DNA of 30,457 nucleotides from Hypsibius dujardini (GCA_001579985.1 LRSR01014222.1:1-30457), one strand, 5' to 3'. Positions 9,018 through 19,308 are shown, numbered from the stretch's first letter. Made by a program: numbers and translations. Notes: generated by a model not told the origin, from the sequence alone.

Positions 9018-12000
9018 ATGGGACGCGGGGGAAAGGCTAGGAAGGCGCGGCCAGCCCGACAGTTACGGAACCAAGAGTATATTGAAGGTAAGGATAGATT
9101 GATTGATTGATTGATTGATTGTGTTGTTTGCGGATTGCCGTTGTTTCTCGTCATTTACCAAATGGATTTTTTTCGATTCACAGATCTCACCAGTTCCGTC
9201 TCAACCGGCGAATGCACTCAGTAAGTTCACAATAACCCGCATGTGCGCATGTTTTATTGCAGTCGAATTTAGTGCTGTCTTTGCCGACTTTGTCACAAGC
9301 GATTGATTCTTTGATTGCTTAACATTATTCCCTCAACCTATTTTGTATTTGTGAGGAAATCAAGGGACCGTAATGGTTGATTGGTTGATTTTACTTTAAT
9401 TTGGAACTGCCTAATCTTTTTCTGCTTTGACTTTCCTCACCTTTATTTTTTCAAATCGATTTTTCTCGATATCCTCCATCGATGGACTATCGCCAGATTC
9501 AAAAATTCTGCTTAATGTATACTGTGATATAATTGTATTGGTTTTATTGTGAGATTGATTTAAACTTAAGGTTGTGAATTGATCATGTTCATAATAAATC
9601 AGGTTAAATTCTTTTAAAATTAATTCGCTTTTTTTTTAACTGAAGATTGTGATTTCCCCTTTAGTTCGACATGGTTGCGATCATTCTTTTCATGTTTTGG
9701 TTATGTTTAACCGTTCAATCGCAACCATTAATTTTTTCAAATTCTTTTTGCACATCGTAGACCTGGAAAACTGGAAATGACCCTTCCAGAATCTGGATAC
9801 TCGTCTGCGGAATCTTCTTCCGGTCTTTCAAAGCCAACCACGCCGGACAAGGAGTGTCCCACCGATCAAATCTGTAACAGTAAGTTCTCTGTTGAAGGGA
9901 ACTTCTGTTGAAGGGAACGTTCGAGCGCAAACTATTTTATGTCGATGTAACTGTCAGTGTTCGCTTCGATTGTGCAACTGAAATCCAAGAGTTTGCCGGA
10001 AGAAGAAGAGTCCGCCAGTCCATCCCAACAGACAAAGAAGCAAAATCGCCCACAGAAGAAAGAGCGAATTCGTCTGCAACAGGCGGAGAGGGTGCAGGCT
10101 CGGCTGCAAAAGAAGAAGGAACGGGCCCTTTTGCGGCAACGGGAAGCAGATCTTCTGGTTGAATACGTAAGAAACAAGCTCAATGGCAATCACGCTAACA
10201 GGCAAGCAGACAGACAGACAGATAGACAGATAGACAGACAGTCAAGCAAGCAGACAGACAGGCAAGCAGGCAGACAAATCTTTGTCTTTCGGCAGGAACA
10301 ACTGGAAAAATTACTGCAGATCCAGCGAAAGCGCCAGCGAGAAGAGGCTGCCGCGATTGGAGAAGCCAGTGGTGACCAGGCTTTGGAGACTCGACCGCGG
10401 TACACAGGCCCGTTCTCTCCCTTCATTTCGCCGGCACAGTTCTCTGTGGATATTGCCCGTTTCTGCAAGGAGCACACCTACCAACGGCTCGCCATGACAC
10501 TTATACTCTTGGGACCGCAGTATCTTGATGTAAGTTTAAATAACTCTTTGTATTGTAGAAACCGGATTTTCACATTTTTATTGTGAATATTTTTTGATTA
10601 TTTTGCGTGACATTTTGCAGGAGATTGTGGACACAGCTATGATTGACCGGAAGCGCTACAGGGGAATAAACCTTGCTCAGCTGCAAAACGTGCAGGCGGT
10701 TGCTCTTCTCGTCCTGGATTTATGGCACATCAACCACTGGAACGCGGCACAGGTCCGTTTCATCTTTTCCATTTCTCGTTTAGTTCCCGAGATGGCAATT
10801 TCATCAACTACGTAACATTCAAAATTATTCTAGAAATTGAAAAAGTTGAAATACAGATTTGAAATCTAAACTGGAAACGTTTTTTCATCTACATGTTTAA
10901 TTTTGGTTTATTTATTAGGAGAAAATAGAAGAGCTCAAACAGATTCGAAAGAAGAAGAAAAATTCTCGCACCACTTTGTGTCATGGCCCGGAGCTTGATT
11001 GATTGATTGATTCGTCAATCACGTTTTCGAAGTTTCATTTTTTTGATCCCGATCAAAGTAAAAAGATCGTTTTTTGGAAAACATTTGATTCCAAGTTTGA
11101 AACTAGCCCATAGCTCCGCCCCTTGCCAACCAAAAAAGATTCTGCTGATGCCAATCAATTCTAAATCAAATTTGAATAGATGGTGTTAGGTCTACCAACC
11201 GTCAGTTGGATAGTTAACAAGTTTATTAGACTGATAGTAAAGACCGTTAGAGAAATAAACTGGAAGAAAGGAAAGAAGAAGTAGAACTGACTGTAGAAAT
11301 AATAAAACACATTATTATATAGTAAAGTTTTAACTATAGAAATGAAGGTAAACGGCACATACATCAGAATAGGGTTAATAGAGTGGACAGAGTTACGAAC
11401 TAGTATGATACTCGTGAGTTAAAGAACTATCATGATTGGATATGGGGACTTGTTGGGCGTGTCCAACAATGGGTATAAAAAATCTTCCAAAAAAATACAT
11501 TTTCATTTGTCGGGATAAAAAAAATTGAAATTTCGGAAACGTTGTTGATTAATCAATCAATCAAGCCCGGGTCATAACACAAAAAGGTACGGGAATTTTT
11601 TTCTCAAACTACGGAAGGGATTTTGACCCCGAGACCCCAATGTAAAATTATGAATTGAATAATTTTTGGTTATTTATTTATTTCTCTCGTGGTTTTGTAC
11701 TGCAGCTCATCAACGGCTGCGTGGCGGAAGATAAAGTGGATGGACGGGAAGTTCCGGTGCCTGGCTGGCAGAAACCTCCGGCGGACCGTTTGACTGAACT
11801 CTTTCGACTGTGCGCGGACAGGACCTTTGAGCGTCTAGGTTTAGTAGAGCTCCTGCTCGGATACGACTTTCTCTTGGTACGCTCAATTACAATATCATAC
11901 ATTAATAAAATATATTTTTATTGATTAAAAATTTCAAATATTAGTACAAAAATTTTTAAAATTTCGAAAATTTTGCAAGTCTCCCTTGTACTTCCAGGTT

Positions 12001-13725
12001 TTGATACATTGAAGTGTGGGTCATTATAACAAAAATTTTCAAACTCAGTATTTCGAAGAAGGAGATTTGCATTAAAGCGCAGACAAAAAAAAACTTAAAT
12101 TAAATTTGTTGAATTTCAAATTGCAGAGTTAAAATTTAAAATTGTGTTCTCACCGAGTTATTTTTTGAATTCAAATAACAACCGGTGTTATTTATGTGAA
12201 CGCCTGTCTGTTTCCTTTTCTCAGAGATAATTGTCCTGTGGAAAATATTTTGGCATTGTCAGACACGGAAGCGTTGTGCTTGCCTGTGGAATTAAAATTG
12301 GATCGAATTAGCCAACTGTTTTCTTCCTTTCCAGGAGATGCTCGCTGCTAGTGCCGATGACTTTCCCGACTTCCCACCCGGTAGGATTCTGGAAATGCAG
12401 AAGATGGCCAAGAAGGTGGCGCGGTACGCGGAAGTGGTCAGCGATTGCACCAAGGTGTGAACTTGCCACCCTGCTAGGTTATGTCTGCTGGAAAGTGGAG
12501 ACTGATGTCTGCAAATATGTTCCTCTCAATTACAGATCCTCAGCTATAATGGCGAAGAGTTTGAGGTACTAGTACTCGAACTCACAGGCATACTTATGGA
12601 AACAGGCAGATAGAGGGACAGACAGACATGCAGGCAGATAGACAGACATACAGACAGACAGACGTGCAAACATACAGACAGATAAACAGGCATGCAGACA
12701 GACATACAAAAATATAGACAGACAGGCATGCAGACAGACTGACAGACAGACAGACATAGGAGGGGCATTCCTTAAGTCTTGTCACTTGATTTTCTAAAAT
12801 AACGACAAAACAGTTTAATGATTTTATTTGACCGACCTTCAAAGTAGTCGCTCTTAAACTGAATAAACTCCTTTCGGTAAGCCGTAAATACAGTGTTTTT
12901 CTGGCTTCAGGACCGTCCAGAGAAGCCTGAGCGCACCCGAATCCGTCAGTCGATGGCCGGCGGTCAATTCGGGATTGAGAGAGCACCGTACATCGGGGAA
13001 TTCAGCGAATACAAGTCCCCTGCGGTCTTCTCTGCCGATATCGCTCGCTTCTGCCGGAACAACACATACGAACGCCTCGCCATCACGCTCGTGCTCCTCG
13101 GGCCACACTACCTTGAAGTGAGTTCCTTTGAAATGCCTCTCGACGACAAAGAAACTTAATCAGTAATGTCTTAACATCAAGCTCTTACTAAATGAATTTG
13201 CTTTGTTTGTAGGAAATTGTGAATACTGTGTTCACCGACCGCGGCCGATACGTCGCGCTAAATGATGATCAACTAAGCAACGTTCACCGTTCGGCTCTCC
13301 AAGTCCTCCACAACTGGAAGGCAAAGGGATGGAAATCGGCACAGGTGTGTTAGTCTTTCAATTTCCCTTGCGATTGGTTGACATATTGAACTGGCTTTTC
13401 CTGGTTTGTTGGTGCAGCTCATCAACAACAGTGAAGAGATGGACCAGGTTGATGGGAGGGATCTTCCCGTGCCAGGCTGGAACCATTCTGCAGTGGAACG
13501 GTTGACTGAACTTCTCCGATTGTGTGCGGAGAAGACCGAGGAACGTGTGGGCTTGATTGAACTGCTGCTCGGCTACGATTTCGTCCAGGTTGAACTAACC
13601 CTCTTGTCTGTCTGGACATGTGCATATCGTCTGCTTGTTTGTCTGTCTGTCTGTCTGTCTGTCTGCCTGTATGTTTGTATGTCTGTCTGTCTGTCTGTTT
13701 GTCTCTCTGTCTCTCTGTCTATTCA

Positions 13726-13774
<49 letters not shown>

Positions 13775-14109
13775 GTTTGTCTGTCTGTCTAACTTTGCTC
13801 TGCGTGCATTTTTAGGAGATTATCATTGCCGTTGAGATGCGCTTTCCTGAATTTCCATACGGTCGTATTTGGGATATCCAGGAAAGGGCAACGAAGGTGG
13901 TGTCATATGAAGAACTTGTGGATGATATGGCAGAGGTTGGTCTACCACTTGTACTGGGCAGCCACTAATCTGACTGAGACTACATCCGCCTGTTCTAGAT
14001 TTTGGACTATGAAGAGGCCAGTGTTGACGGGACGTCCGACGGACCTCAGCTGGACATGAAACTTTTCACTCAGATCACAAAAAAGATGACGCCTGTCTGC
14101 CGTTTTTAG
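9018..14109 (+). CDS. Unrecognised 620-aa protein with two tandem ~190-aa modules (left paralogue)
   Basis: Fourteen exons with GT..AG borders: 9018-9087, 9184-9220, 9761-9879, 9958-10166, 10296-10529, 10621-10752, 11706-11876, 12335-12454, 12536-12565, 12911-13117, 13213-13344, 13418-13588, 13816-13935 and 13999-14109 (TAG). All phases join. The N-terminus (1-145) is [12 protein letters not shown], then a Ser/Thr/Glu-rich stretch, then a basic, probably coiled-coil Gln/Lys/Arg segment ([16 protein letters not shown]). Module A (about 178-374) and module B (about 398-620) align along their length: [20 protein letters not shown] with [20 protein letters not shown], and [14 protein letters not shown] with [21 protein letters not shown] occurs in both. 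No signal peptide or membrane helix is seen; it looks helical and intracellular. No catalytic motif was recognised. The start is the first in-frame ATG conserved in both paralogues. Confidence 0.85.
10200..10275. repeat. (CAGA)n tract in intron 4
   Basis: CAGACAGA/CAAGCAGA tetramers between exons 4 and 5. The right paralogue carries the equivalent tract at 24795-24875, so the expansion site is ancestral. Confidence 0.9.
10958..11610. repeat. MITE-2 element in intron 6, interrupted by an LTR
   Basis: Its ends are inverse copies. The left reads TCGCACCACTTTGTGT, then CATGGCCCGG and GCTTGATTGATTG. The right reads AATCAATCAATCAAGCCCGG, then GTCATAACACAAAAAGGTAC. The inverse homology extends roughly 80 bases inward. 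Without the 285-bp LTR and its 4-bp duplication the element is about 360 bp. The uninterrupted version is at 23618-23985 in the right arm. It contains no coding frame. Confidence 0.8.
11184..11468 (-). mobile_element. Solo LTR, copy 1 (285 bp)
   Basis: It begins TGTTAGGTCTACC and ends GTGTCCAACA, with TG..CA ends and near-inverse termini. It is flanked on both sides by ATGG (11180-11183 and 11469-11472), a 4-bp target-site duplication. It matches 18201-18486 in inverse orientation. The orientation is inferred from the TATA-like and AATAAA order in copy 2. No internal retrotransposon domain is present. The 4-bp duplication would suit Ty3/gypsy-type integration, but superfamily is not proven. 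Confidence 0.88.
12598..12760. repeat. (CAGA)n tract in intron 9
   Basis: CAGACATGCAGGCAGATAGA-type tetramers between the 10-codon exon 9 and exon 10. The right arm has a purer tract at 22437-22612. Confidence 0.9.
13634..13795. repeat. (CTGT)n tract in intron 12
   Basis: Nearly pure CTGT tetramers between exons 12 and 13. The right paralogue has the same tract, in its own sense orientation, at 21185-21345. Confidence 0.92.
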
Positions 14110-14205
14110 AGCTAATGATGACTCATTCGTTCTTTCCAAAGATGTTGACAAAAGCCTGGAAAATTGCAGACCGAATTGTTGTCTGACTCGGTTTCCGGCT
14201 TTCTC

Positions 14206-14211
14206 ATTAAA
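14206..14211 (+). promoter_or_regulatory. Candidate polyadenylation signal of left paralogue
   Basis: ATTAAA, a common variant, lies 97 bases after the TAG. The matching site in the right arm reads ATCAGAG, so the right gene would need another signal. Confidence 0.35.
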
Positions 14212-14266
14212 ACAGAAAATCTTCTCATTGCGGTTATTTCTTCGGTGTCAACGTTAGAAAATCATG

Positions 14267-14457
14267 TTATATGTTTACCGCTAGTACAATTCTCCGTTCC
14301 TTGAGGACAGAAGGTATTCACAGACAGACAGATACGGTCCACTTAAGTCAGGATAATTAATGAAATACCTTACGTATTAATGCCATCATCTTATCTTCCT
14401 GCAGTTCGTCCTTCATTATTTCCAATCCGCACCAAACAGACTTTAGTTACTCAAGTG
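14267..14457. other. Inner flank of left arm, nothing recognised
   Basis: Only a few CAGA units at 14321-14332. Homology to the right arm ends at about 14266. Confidence 0.5.
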
Positions 14458-14926
14458 TAGTTTATGTTGTAGTCCTAATTTAGTTTTAATTTAATTTAAT
14501 GATGTTATCATTAATTACGAGTAGTTTTGCTTTCACTGACATCTGTTTAACATTTTTGTGGATTTTTGAATTTTATTCTGAGGGGAAAATTAAACGCGAT
14601 AAAAGTTCGAAATAACGTAATTTTAATTTCCGTTTGACCGCAAATACCACTACTATTTTTCACAACGGCAAAAAATAATTTATCACTTTTGATAATTAAA
14701 TTGAAGTAATTTTAAGTCAGTTCAGTTGTGAAAAATTACGAATATAAAGATTTTGTCGCATGTATTTTCAATGAATAATACGTATTATTTTGATTTTATA
14801 CAATCGTTTTTGCTTGTTGTGCAGAAAACCGAGTTTTGTGGAATGGAATTGAATTCACCGCTTGGATTGGCCGCCGGGTTCGATAAGAATGCATAAGCCA
14901 TAAGGGGAATCTACTCGGCTACGATT
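14458..14926 (+). pseudogene. Dihydroorotate dehydrogenase relic 2 (intron end and half an exon)
   Basis: It matches the real gene's intron from TTATGTTGTAGTCCTAATT (30059 in the real copy), then the ATATAAAGATTTTGTCGCATG block, to an acceptor GTGCAG. The next exon reads [19 protein letters not shown], then DKNA, with a TAA replacing the Glu codon (GCATAAGCC against GCAGAAGCG). It breaks off after RGIY, where it joins a piece of the palindrome gene. Its intron resembles relic 1 more than the functional intron. Not functional. Confidence 0.85.
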
Positions 14927-15150
14927 TTCTATTAGTAAGTAGGGCTTGTTTTCAGTTGTATCGTTGCTTGACGCTGGGTAACAGCCGCTTTTGCGACTTC
15001 CTGTCCGAGTTTATCTGGGAAATCTAGGAAATGGCCGGGAAGATCGTGCGACAGGAAGAGCTAACAAGCGCGCCAGTTTACCTGCAGATCTTATATCGGC
15101 GATGATAGTGCAGCTGCTCGCGGACGGCTGTTACAGTATTATTCGGTCAC
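14923..15150 (+). pseudogene. Relic of the two-module gene fused to the DHODH relic
   Basis: Directly after the DHODH part, CTCGGCTACGATTTTCTATT AGTAAGT reproduces the end of the LLLGYDFLL exon and its donor. Then FCDFLSEFIWEI, a TAG stop and EMAGKIVRQEEL correspond to [12 protein letters not shown] and [11 protein letters not shown] of exon 8. After a very short intron, CAG and ATCTTATATCG correspond to exon 9. Exon order and borders are kept but the frame is broken, so it is an old, diverged third copy. Confidence 0.7.
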
Positions 15151-15313
15151 TCTAAAAAATGAAAACAGCGATTGAGCCGTATACTACAACCAACTACGAG
15201 TGGGTTATAATGGCTTTACATATGTCCAAAAAGCAAAAACCCGACCAAAAAATGTCAGAATTAAAAATGCCGCGCAAATAAACATGCATCACCAGTGCAA
15301 GATCAAAAGGAAT

Positions 15314-17329
15314 TCAGGCTTTATACACTCTCCGACCGTCAAATTTCACCTTGCGGTCAGGCTGCGACCGTGTAGTAATCGCTCTTTCCGGTACAGGACG
15401 GATAGTGGACGAACAGGTTGGGCCGGGTTTCGGTTCGCGGAGTGCCGAAGTAAACGCTGAAAATTGCAGCGGATTGATTTCGCCAAGGTATGGACGCTTG
15501 GACTCGATAAGGAACGACTCAAGCCTCCCGATCACAGGTTCTTGTGATATTCCTGCAATGGAAAAAAAATAGTTCGATGAAACATCACGTGGAGGAGGAG
15601 AGAAGCATTCACCGACAGATGAATATGTAGAGTCACTATTTGCGTAAAAGTAAACTAGATGTACTCACCAAACTCGGAAAACTTCCTTTCACGCTTGCAC
15701 GTCTCGTGGCAGTCACCGACTCCAATCCTCAAGTTCTTAGGCTGCCACAACAGTGCATGTGTAGCTTCGATTGCGAGGCGCAGTTGGGCTTTTTCCAGAG
15801 GAGATTCGCAAACTGTGAAAGCACGACTCAGATGCAGCCATTGCTGACGGATAAAGGACTGCTCAATGATGTGGTCAATCTGCCGGGATTTAATGTCACC
15901 CAGTTCTCCGGCAATCAGAAATGGAAGAAAGAGTCGGGAATGATGGCTGGCACTGCAGACCCGGTGTTTCGGATACTGCGCTCGGCTCAACGGGCCATAA
16001 CACTCCAGCTGACCGTCAGGATCAGCTAGTCGGAATTCCTCGGGTGAGCTTGGACAAAAGAATCCCCCATACAAGGCGCGGTGGCGCGTGCTGATGTCCT
16101 TGAACATCTCCTTGAGCTCAGCAGAATATTGTTCTCCAAGCCCTTCTTCGACGAATTTCTCCGCATCCGAGACCCACCTGTTGCCCCTTTTTATTCCGAC
16201 TTGTCTCAACTTCTGAAAATAAATATGGTTCATTACTTGCCAAACGAGAGTAGCCACTTCACCTAATAAACATGATTTTAAATCGTTTTTTATTTTTATT
16301 TTATTATTTTATTTTATTAGTTTTGGAATAACAAATTTTGGTGAAGATTTTAACGCTTATTTGCAAAAGATTTCTTGTTCAATAAAAGAGAAACTTAAGA
16401 AGTTAATATGCGACCTAAACGGAGGTAGACTGCCCACCACTATTCCGATGGTTCGACCACCGGTCAAGGACCATTGGCTCCAGTCGTTTCTTTCTGAATG
16501 AAAACGACTTGGACGAAATTCTATCAAATTTTATTTCACATTTTCCAAAATGTATACCAGATTTTAAAACATCAATACCGCGTTCTGCAAAATGTTGACT
16601 GTTTTCCAAAATTCATACCGCACTTTCCGAAATAAACGCACATTTTCGAAACTTCATTCCACGTTTTTCAAACGTTAGCTTACCTTGTTCTGCGTGTCTT
16701 TTTCCTCTGACGATCGACTGTGATAGTGCAACAATGCCCGTTCTTGACGCTTCTTTTCGGCCTCGCCTGCGAAAACAGCAACCGTGCTACGCTACGCTTG
16801 CTCACGGGCCGGGATTTATTGCCCTTGACAAACGGCGAGGAAGGCGCCGTGCTCTGTTGGGCTGTTACCTGTACACTCTTGCAACGGAGTTTTACTGGGA
16901 CTGGTGACCTTCCGCGGAATGGATGGCCGTGATGAAAACCGAGGTGGAGTAAATGCTGGCAACGAACGGGCCTTGTCAACTGGAACACGACCCATCTGGG
17001 AGCAGAGATACAAAACATACTGTACTGTCGCGATTCTAACGGCCGTTTTTTGGCCCTACCAGTAAATTACAACCCCCGGGCCCGGGCCGGGTTAGAATTG
17101 AATCCGTGACGTCACATAGAGTCTTGCACGGCGGGAGGCGGGGTTAAGCTGGCCGTTAGAATCGCGACAGTACCGTAGGTGTAGAACCCATCGCAACGAC
17201 CAGGGCAGGGTCCAATAAATTTATCGATATGAAATAAAAACGTACCGTGAGTTGAGCGAATTCTCTCGACAAATCCAATACGGAACACTTGCTTCCGTAT
17301 CCGAGATCAGCGCTCATGTGCGAACTAGC
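15314..17329 (-). CDS. Unrecognised multi-exon minus-strand gene in the palindrome spacer
   Basis: The exons in transcript order are 17329-17246 (ASSHMSADLGYG...AQLT), 16995-16869, 16766-16684, 16212-15669 and 15552-15314 (TGA), all phase-compatible. From the ATG at 16995 the product is 330 aa; with 17329-17246 it is 358 residues and probably has further upstream exons. The N-terminal part is Pro/Ser/Arg-rich (LPAFTPPRFSSRPSIPRK), followed by a short charged segment (EAEKKRQERALLHYH). The large 181-codon exon reads as a compact globular domain: GNRWVSDAEKFVEEGLGEQY, then FKDISTRHRALYGGFFCP, then QWLHLSRAFTVCESPLEKAQ and ATHALLWQPKN. It ends with a basic tail. No family is recognised and no membrane segment is seen. 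It lies wholly between the arms and has no second copy here. Confidence 0.6.
16213..16683 (-). other. Large AT-rich intron of the spacer gene
   Basis: The sequence lies between the GTAAGC donor (exon end 16684) and the TTTTCAG acceptor before 16212. TTTTCGAAA/TTCCAAAAT-type stretches recur at 16545-16675; nothing else is seen. Confidence 0.5.
17025..17170. repeat. MITE-3: 146-bp element with perfect 20-bp inverted ends and TA target duplication
   Basis: The ends CTGTCGCGATTCTAACGGCC and its exact inverse are bounded by TA on both sides (17023-17024, 17171-17172). The pattern is typical of Tc1/mariner-type MITEs. The interior is GC-rich (CCCGGGCCCGGGCCGGG) and contains TGACGTCA at 17107-17114. 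It sits in an intron of the minus-strand gene. Perfect ends suggest recent insertion. Confidence 0.8.
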
Positions 17330-18196
17330 CTGCAAGTACCATCTCAAATGAATTTTCAGCAGATTCAAGTGCAAGTCAAGGGGTAAGGACGGGTAGGCCT
17401 CGCCCCATTACGCTTCCGTACATATTATACTTCTAGTTCATAGTGGCCTCTTTAAATTGAATATAATCTCTGACACAAGGGCTCTGCGCGAGCCGAAATT
17501 TCGATCCAAAACCCGCACCGCAGCTAGTTGTTGAAACCGCAAACCGCATCTCACAAAACCTCCATTTTTCAATTTTTATCGGAAGCTTTTATGGTTATGG
17601 GGGAAATATACGACGACAGCGAAAAACATTGGAAGCTTTTATTCCCATTTTTGAAAATATAACTAGGCCTCGTCAAAATTCAGCTACAGGAGTGTGTTGC
17701 AACTGCACATCTTGGAATTACCTACGTGTGTATTGCACTACAGTAATCAATCAACCAAAGACCCAAGCGTGGATAGACTGGTGTGCATTTAATCAATCAA
17801 TTGGTAAGGAATCTACGGACAACAATACCGGTGTATATATCTCGTTCAATACTTCAATCAACTGGTTCATTAAACTGTACGATCTTTTTGCTAATTGTGG
17901 AGTACCAAGTAGCCCGTTAATTTCTTAATTTTTCAAATTTCCCTGATTCGGCTGTAGTTGCTGTCGACGGCGGTTTCGAGAGTCCAAAATGCGACCGCGG
18001 AAACGAGACCGCAACGGCACCGCAGCCCGCAACCGGTTCAAACCAGCACTGCCGCGGCCCGCGGCGCTGGCTGCGGCGGGTCGGGTCGGTTTGCAGAGCT
18101 CTATTAGACACTAATTGCGGGCACGGGGGTTTGCGGATGTTTCCTGGGGGCCGGAAATAACCGGAATCAATCAATACATTAATCGTAGCCATACAT
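17330..18196. other. Noncoding spacer with a GC-rich patch
   Basis: 17950-18150 is unusually GC-rich with recurring CCGC/GCGGC, and a related CCGCA-rich patch lies at 17510-17550. A 99-codon + frame (17629-17928) rich in Asn, Cys and AATCAATC-derived NQSI lacks splice or start support. No gene is called. Confidence 0.35.
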
Positions 18197-18200
18197 ACTG

Positions 18201-18486
18201 TGTTAGACACGCCCAACAAGTTCCCATATCTAATCATGATAGTTCTTTAACTCACGAGTATCATACTTAGTTTGTAACTCTGTCCACTCTATTAACCCTA
18301 TTCTGATGTATATGCCATTTACCTTCATTTCTATAGTTAAAACTTTACTATATAATAATGTGTTTTATTATTTCTACAGTCAGTTCTACTTCTTCTTTCC
18401 TTTCTTCCAGTTTATTTCTCTAACGGTCTTTACTATCAGTCTAATAAACTTGTTAACTATCCAACTGACGGTTGGTAGACCTAACA
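18201..18486 (+). mobile_element. Solo LTR, copy 2 (286 bp)
   Basis: It begins TGTTAGACACGCCC and ends GTAGACCTAACA, flanked by ACTG on both sides (18197-18200, 18487-18490). A TATATAATAATG block precedes AATAAAC, giving + as the likely LTR orientation. It is the inverse-oriented sister of 11184-11468 with few differences. Confidence 0.9.
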
Positions 18487-18610
18487 ACTGCAGCCATCTC
18501 TCCAGTATGTTTAAGGATATGGCGAATTTTCCTTGGGGCAACATCGAACGCCGGAAACAATCCAAGGTCCGCATTCTCTTTTCCTCCGAGTAATGTTTAA
18601 TCTTTCTCAT
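18487..18610 (-). CDS. Candidate minus-strand exon hit by the LTR
   Basis: The open minus-strand segment reads MRKIKHYSEEKRMRTLDCF, then RRSMLPQGKFAISLNILER and WLQ. Removing the LTR and one ACTG copy restores CTGCA followed by a GTATGT donor, so the LTR would have landed on a splice donor. The acceptor before ATGAG (CCTCCCTAAG) is weak. It could belong to the upstream part of the spacer gene, but phase does not join 17329 directly. A + strand reading (FKDMANFPWGNIERRKQSK) is an alternative. Confidence 0.3.
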
Positions 18611-19168
18611 CTTAGGGAGGTCTCGTTAAAAAATAAAATGGTAACAGTCATAAATCAAGAAATCAGTGGAAGAAATCCTGTTTCAGACGCTAAACGAATC
18701 AACAATCAAATTTTAATGACGGAGCGCGTCAAATCAACAATCAATAGATCAGTCTTGTGTTGTGCTCCATTCTTTGAATCAATCAGACACTCGTGGCAAT
18801 TTACGCGTGTAATATGTTCCCGTGTTTTCACCCAAATTATACAGTATTCTTACGCAGTATTTTATTCGGTCTCTTTTTAATTCACGGTCCAGAGTTCACT
18901 ACGAACAATGTATCGAATTGTTTTCTTTTTGGAATACTACTGCAATCGACTTAATTTTTTTCTGAAATATTGGTCAAGTAATAAGTGTCATGACTTGAAA
19001 TTGATCAGTGTTCAGTAAAGGTCAATTTCTAAGTAGACTGCAATATCGCAATGCTGAAATGTCATTGCCATCGCCACTGCCATTGGCAATGCCACGTTTT
19101 CAGACCAACCCTGACACACAACTCCTTTGGTACCAAAATGATTTTCGGCCCACTTTACCCGTACTCAC
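18611..19168. other. Spacer without recognised feature
   Basis: AT-rich; CAATCAA motifs are scattered, and no exon is supported. Confidence 0.4.
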
Positions 19169-19308
19169 ATTGTCCTTGTCCTTGAGTAGGGCTTCGGTAA
19201 TGCCAAGGTGTCGCCGTAGGAGCCTCTCGCGGTACTCAAGCGTGTGATTTTCATACGCCTGAATCAGCCTGACATCGTCCGACGTTTTTTCCAAACCGGC
19301 AGGCCAAT
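19169..19308 (-). CDS. Candidate internal exon, minus strand
   Basis: Acceptor CATATGCAG, then 140 bases of frame (DWPAGLEKTSDDVRLIQAY, ENHTLEYRERLLRRHLGIT, EALLKDKDN), then a consensus GTGAGT donor. It is strongly protein-like and helical. It ends in phase 0, which suits the candidate exon 18610-18487. A possible first exon upstream begins MSGSGTQMDGALFSLL near 19480, but the join is unproven. It may be part of the spacer gene's 5' region. Confidence 0.4.

Larger units (their letters stand above)
7999..14266 (+). repeat. Left arm of ~20-kb imperfect inverted duplication
   Basis: It matches the reverse complement of 20710-28354 from AAATTAGGTCCTCTGAG at the outer end to the AACGTTAGAAAATC region at the inner end. 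It includes the 5' flank, every exon and most intron sequence of the 620-aa gene. The arms differ by substitutions, microsatellite length, an LTR (left only) and a 1-kb fold-back element (right only). Confidence 0.92.

Noticed and set aside
10917-10990. Possible extra exon EKIEELKQIRKKKK after exon 6
   Set aside because: The right arm does not conserve the frame or the acceptor context, and exon 6 joins exon 7 in phase without it.
15314-16995. Spacer gene as a distant relative of the two-module gene
   Set aside because: Both start MGR and have a basic ERALL segment, but the main domain shows no GYDF or PVPGW motifs; the likeness is too weak.
17629-17928. 99-codon Cys/Asn-rich + strand ORF
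   Set aside because: Partly made of AATCAATC repeats, no splice or homology support, and next to an odd GC-rich repeat patch.
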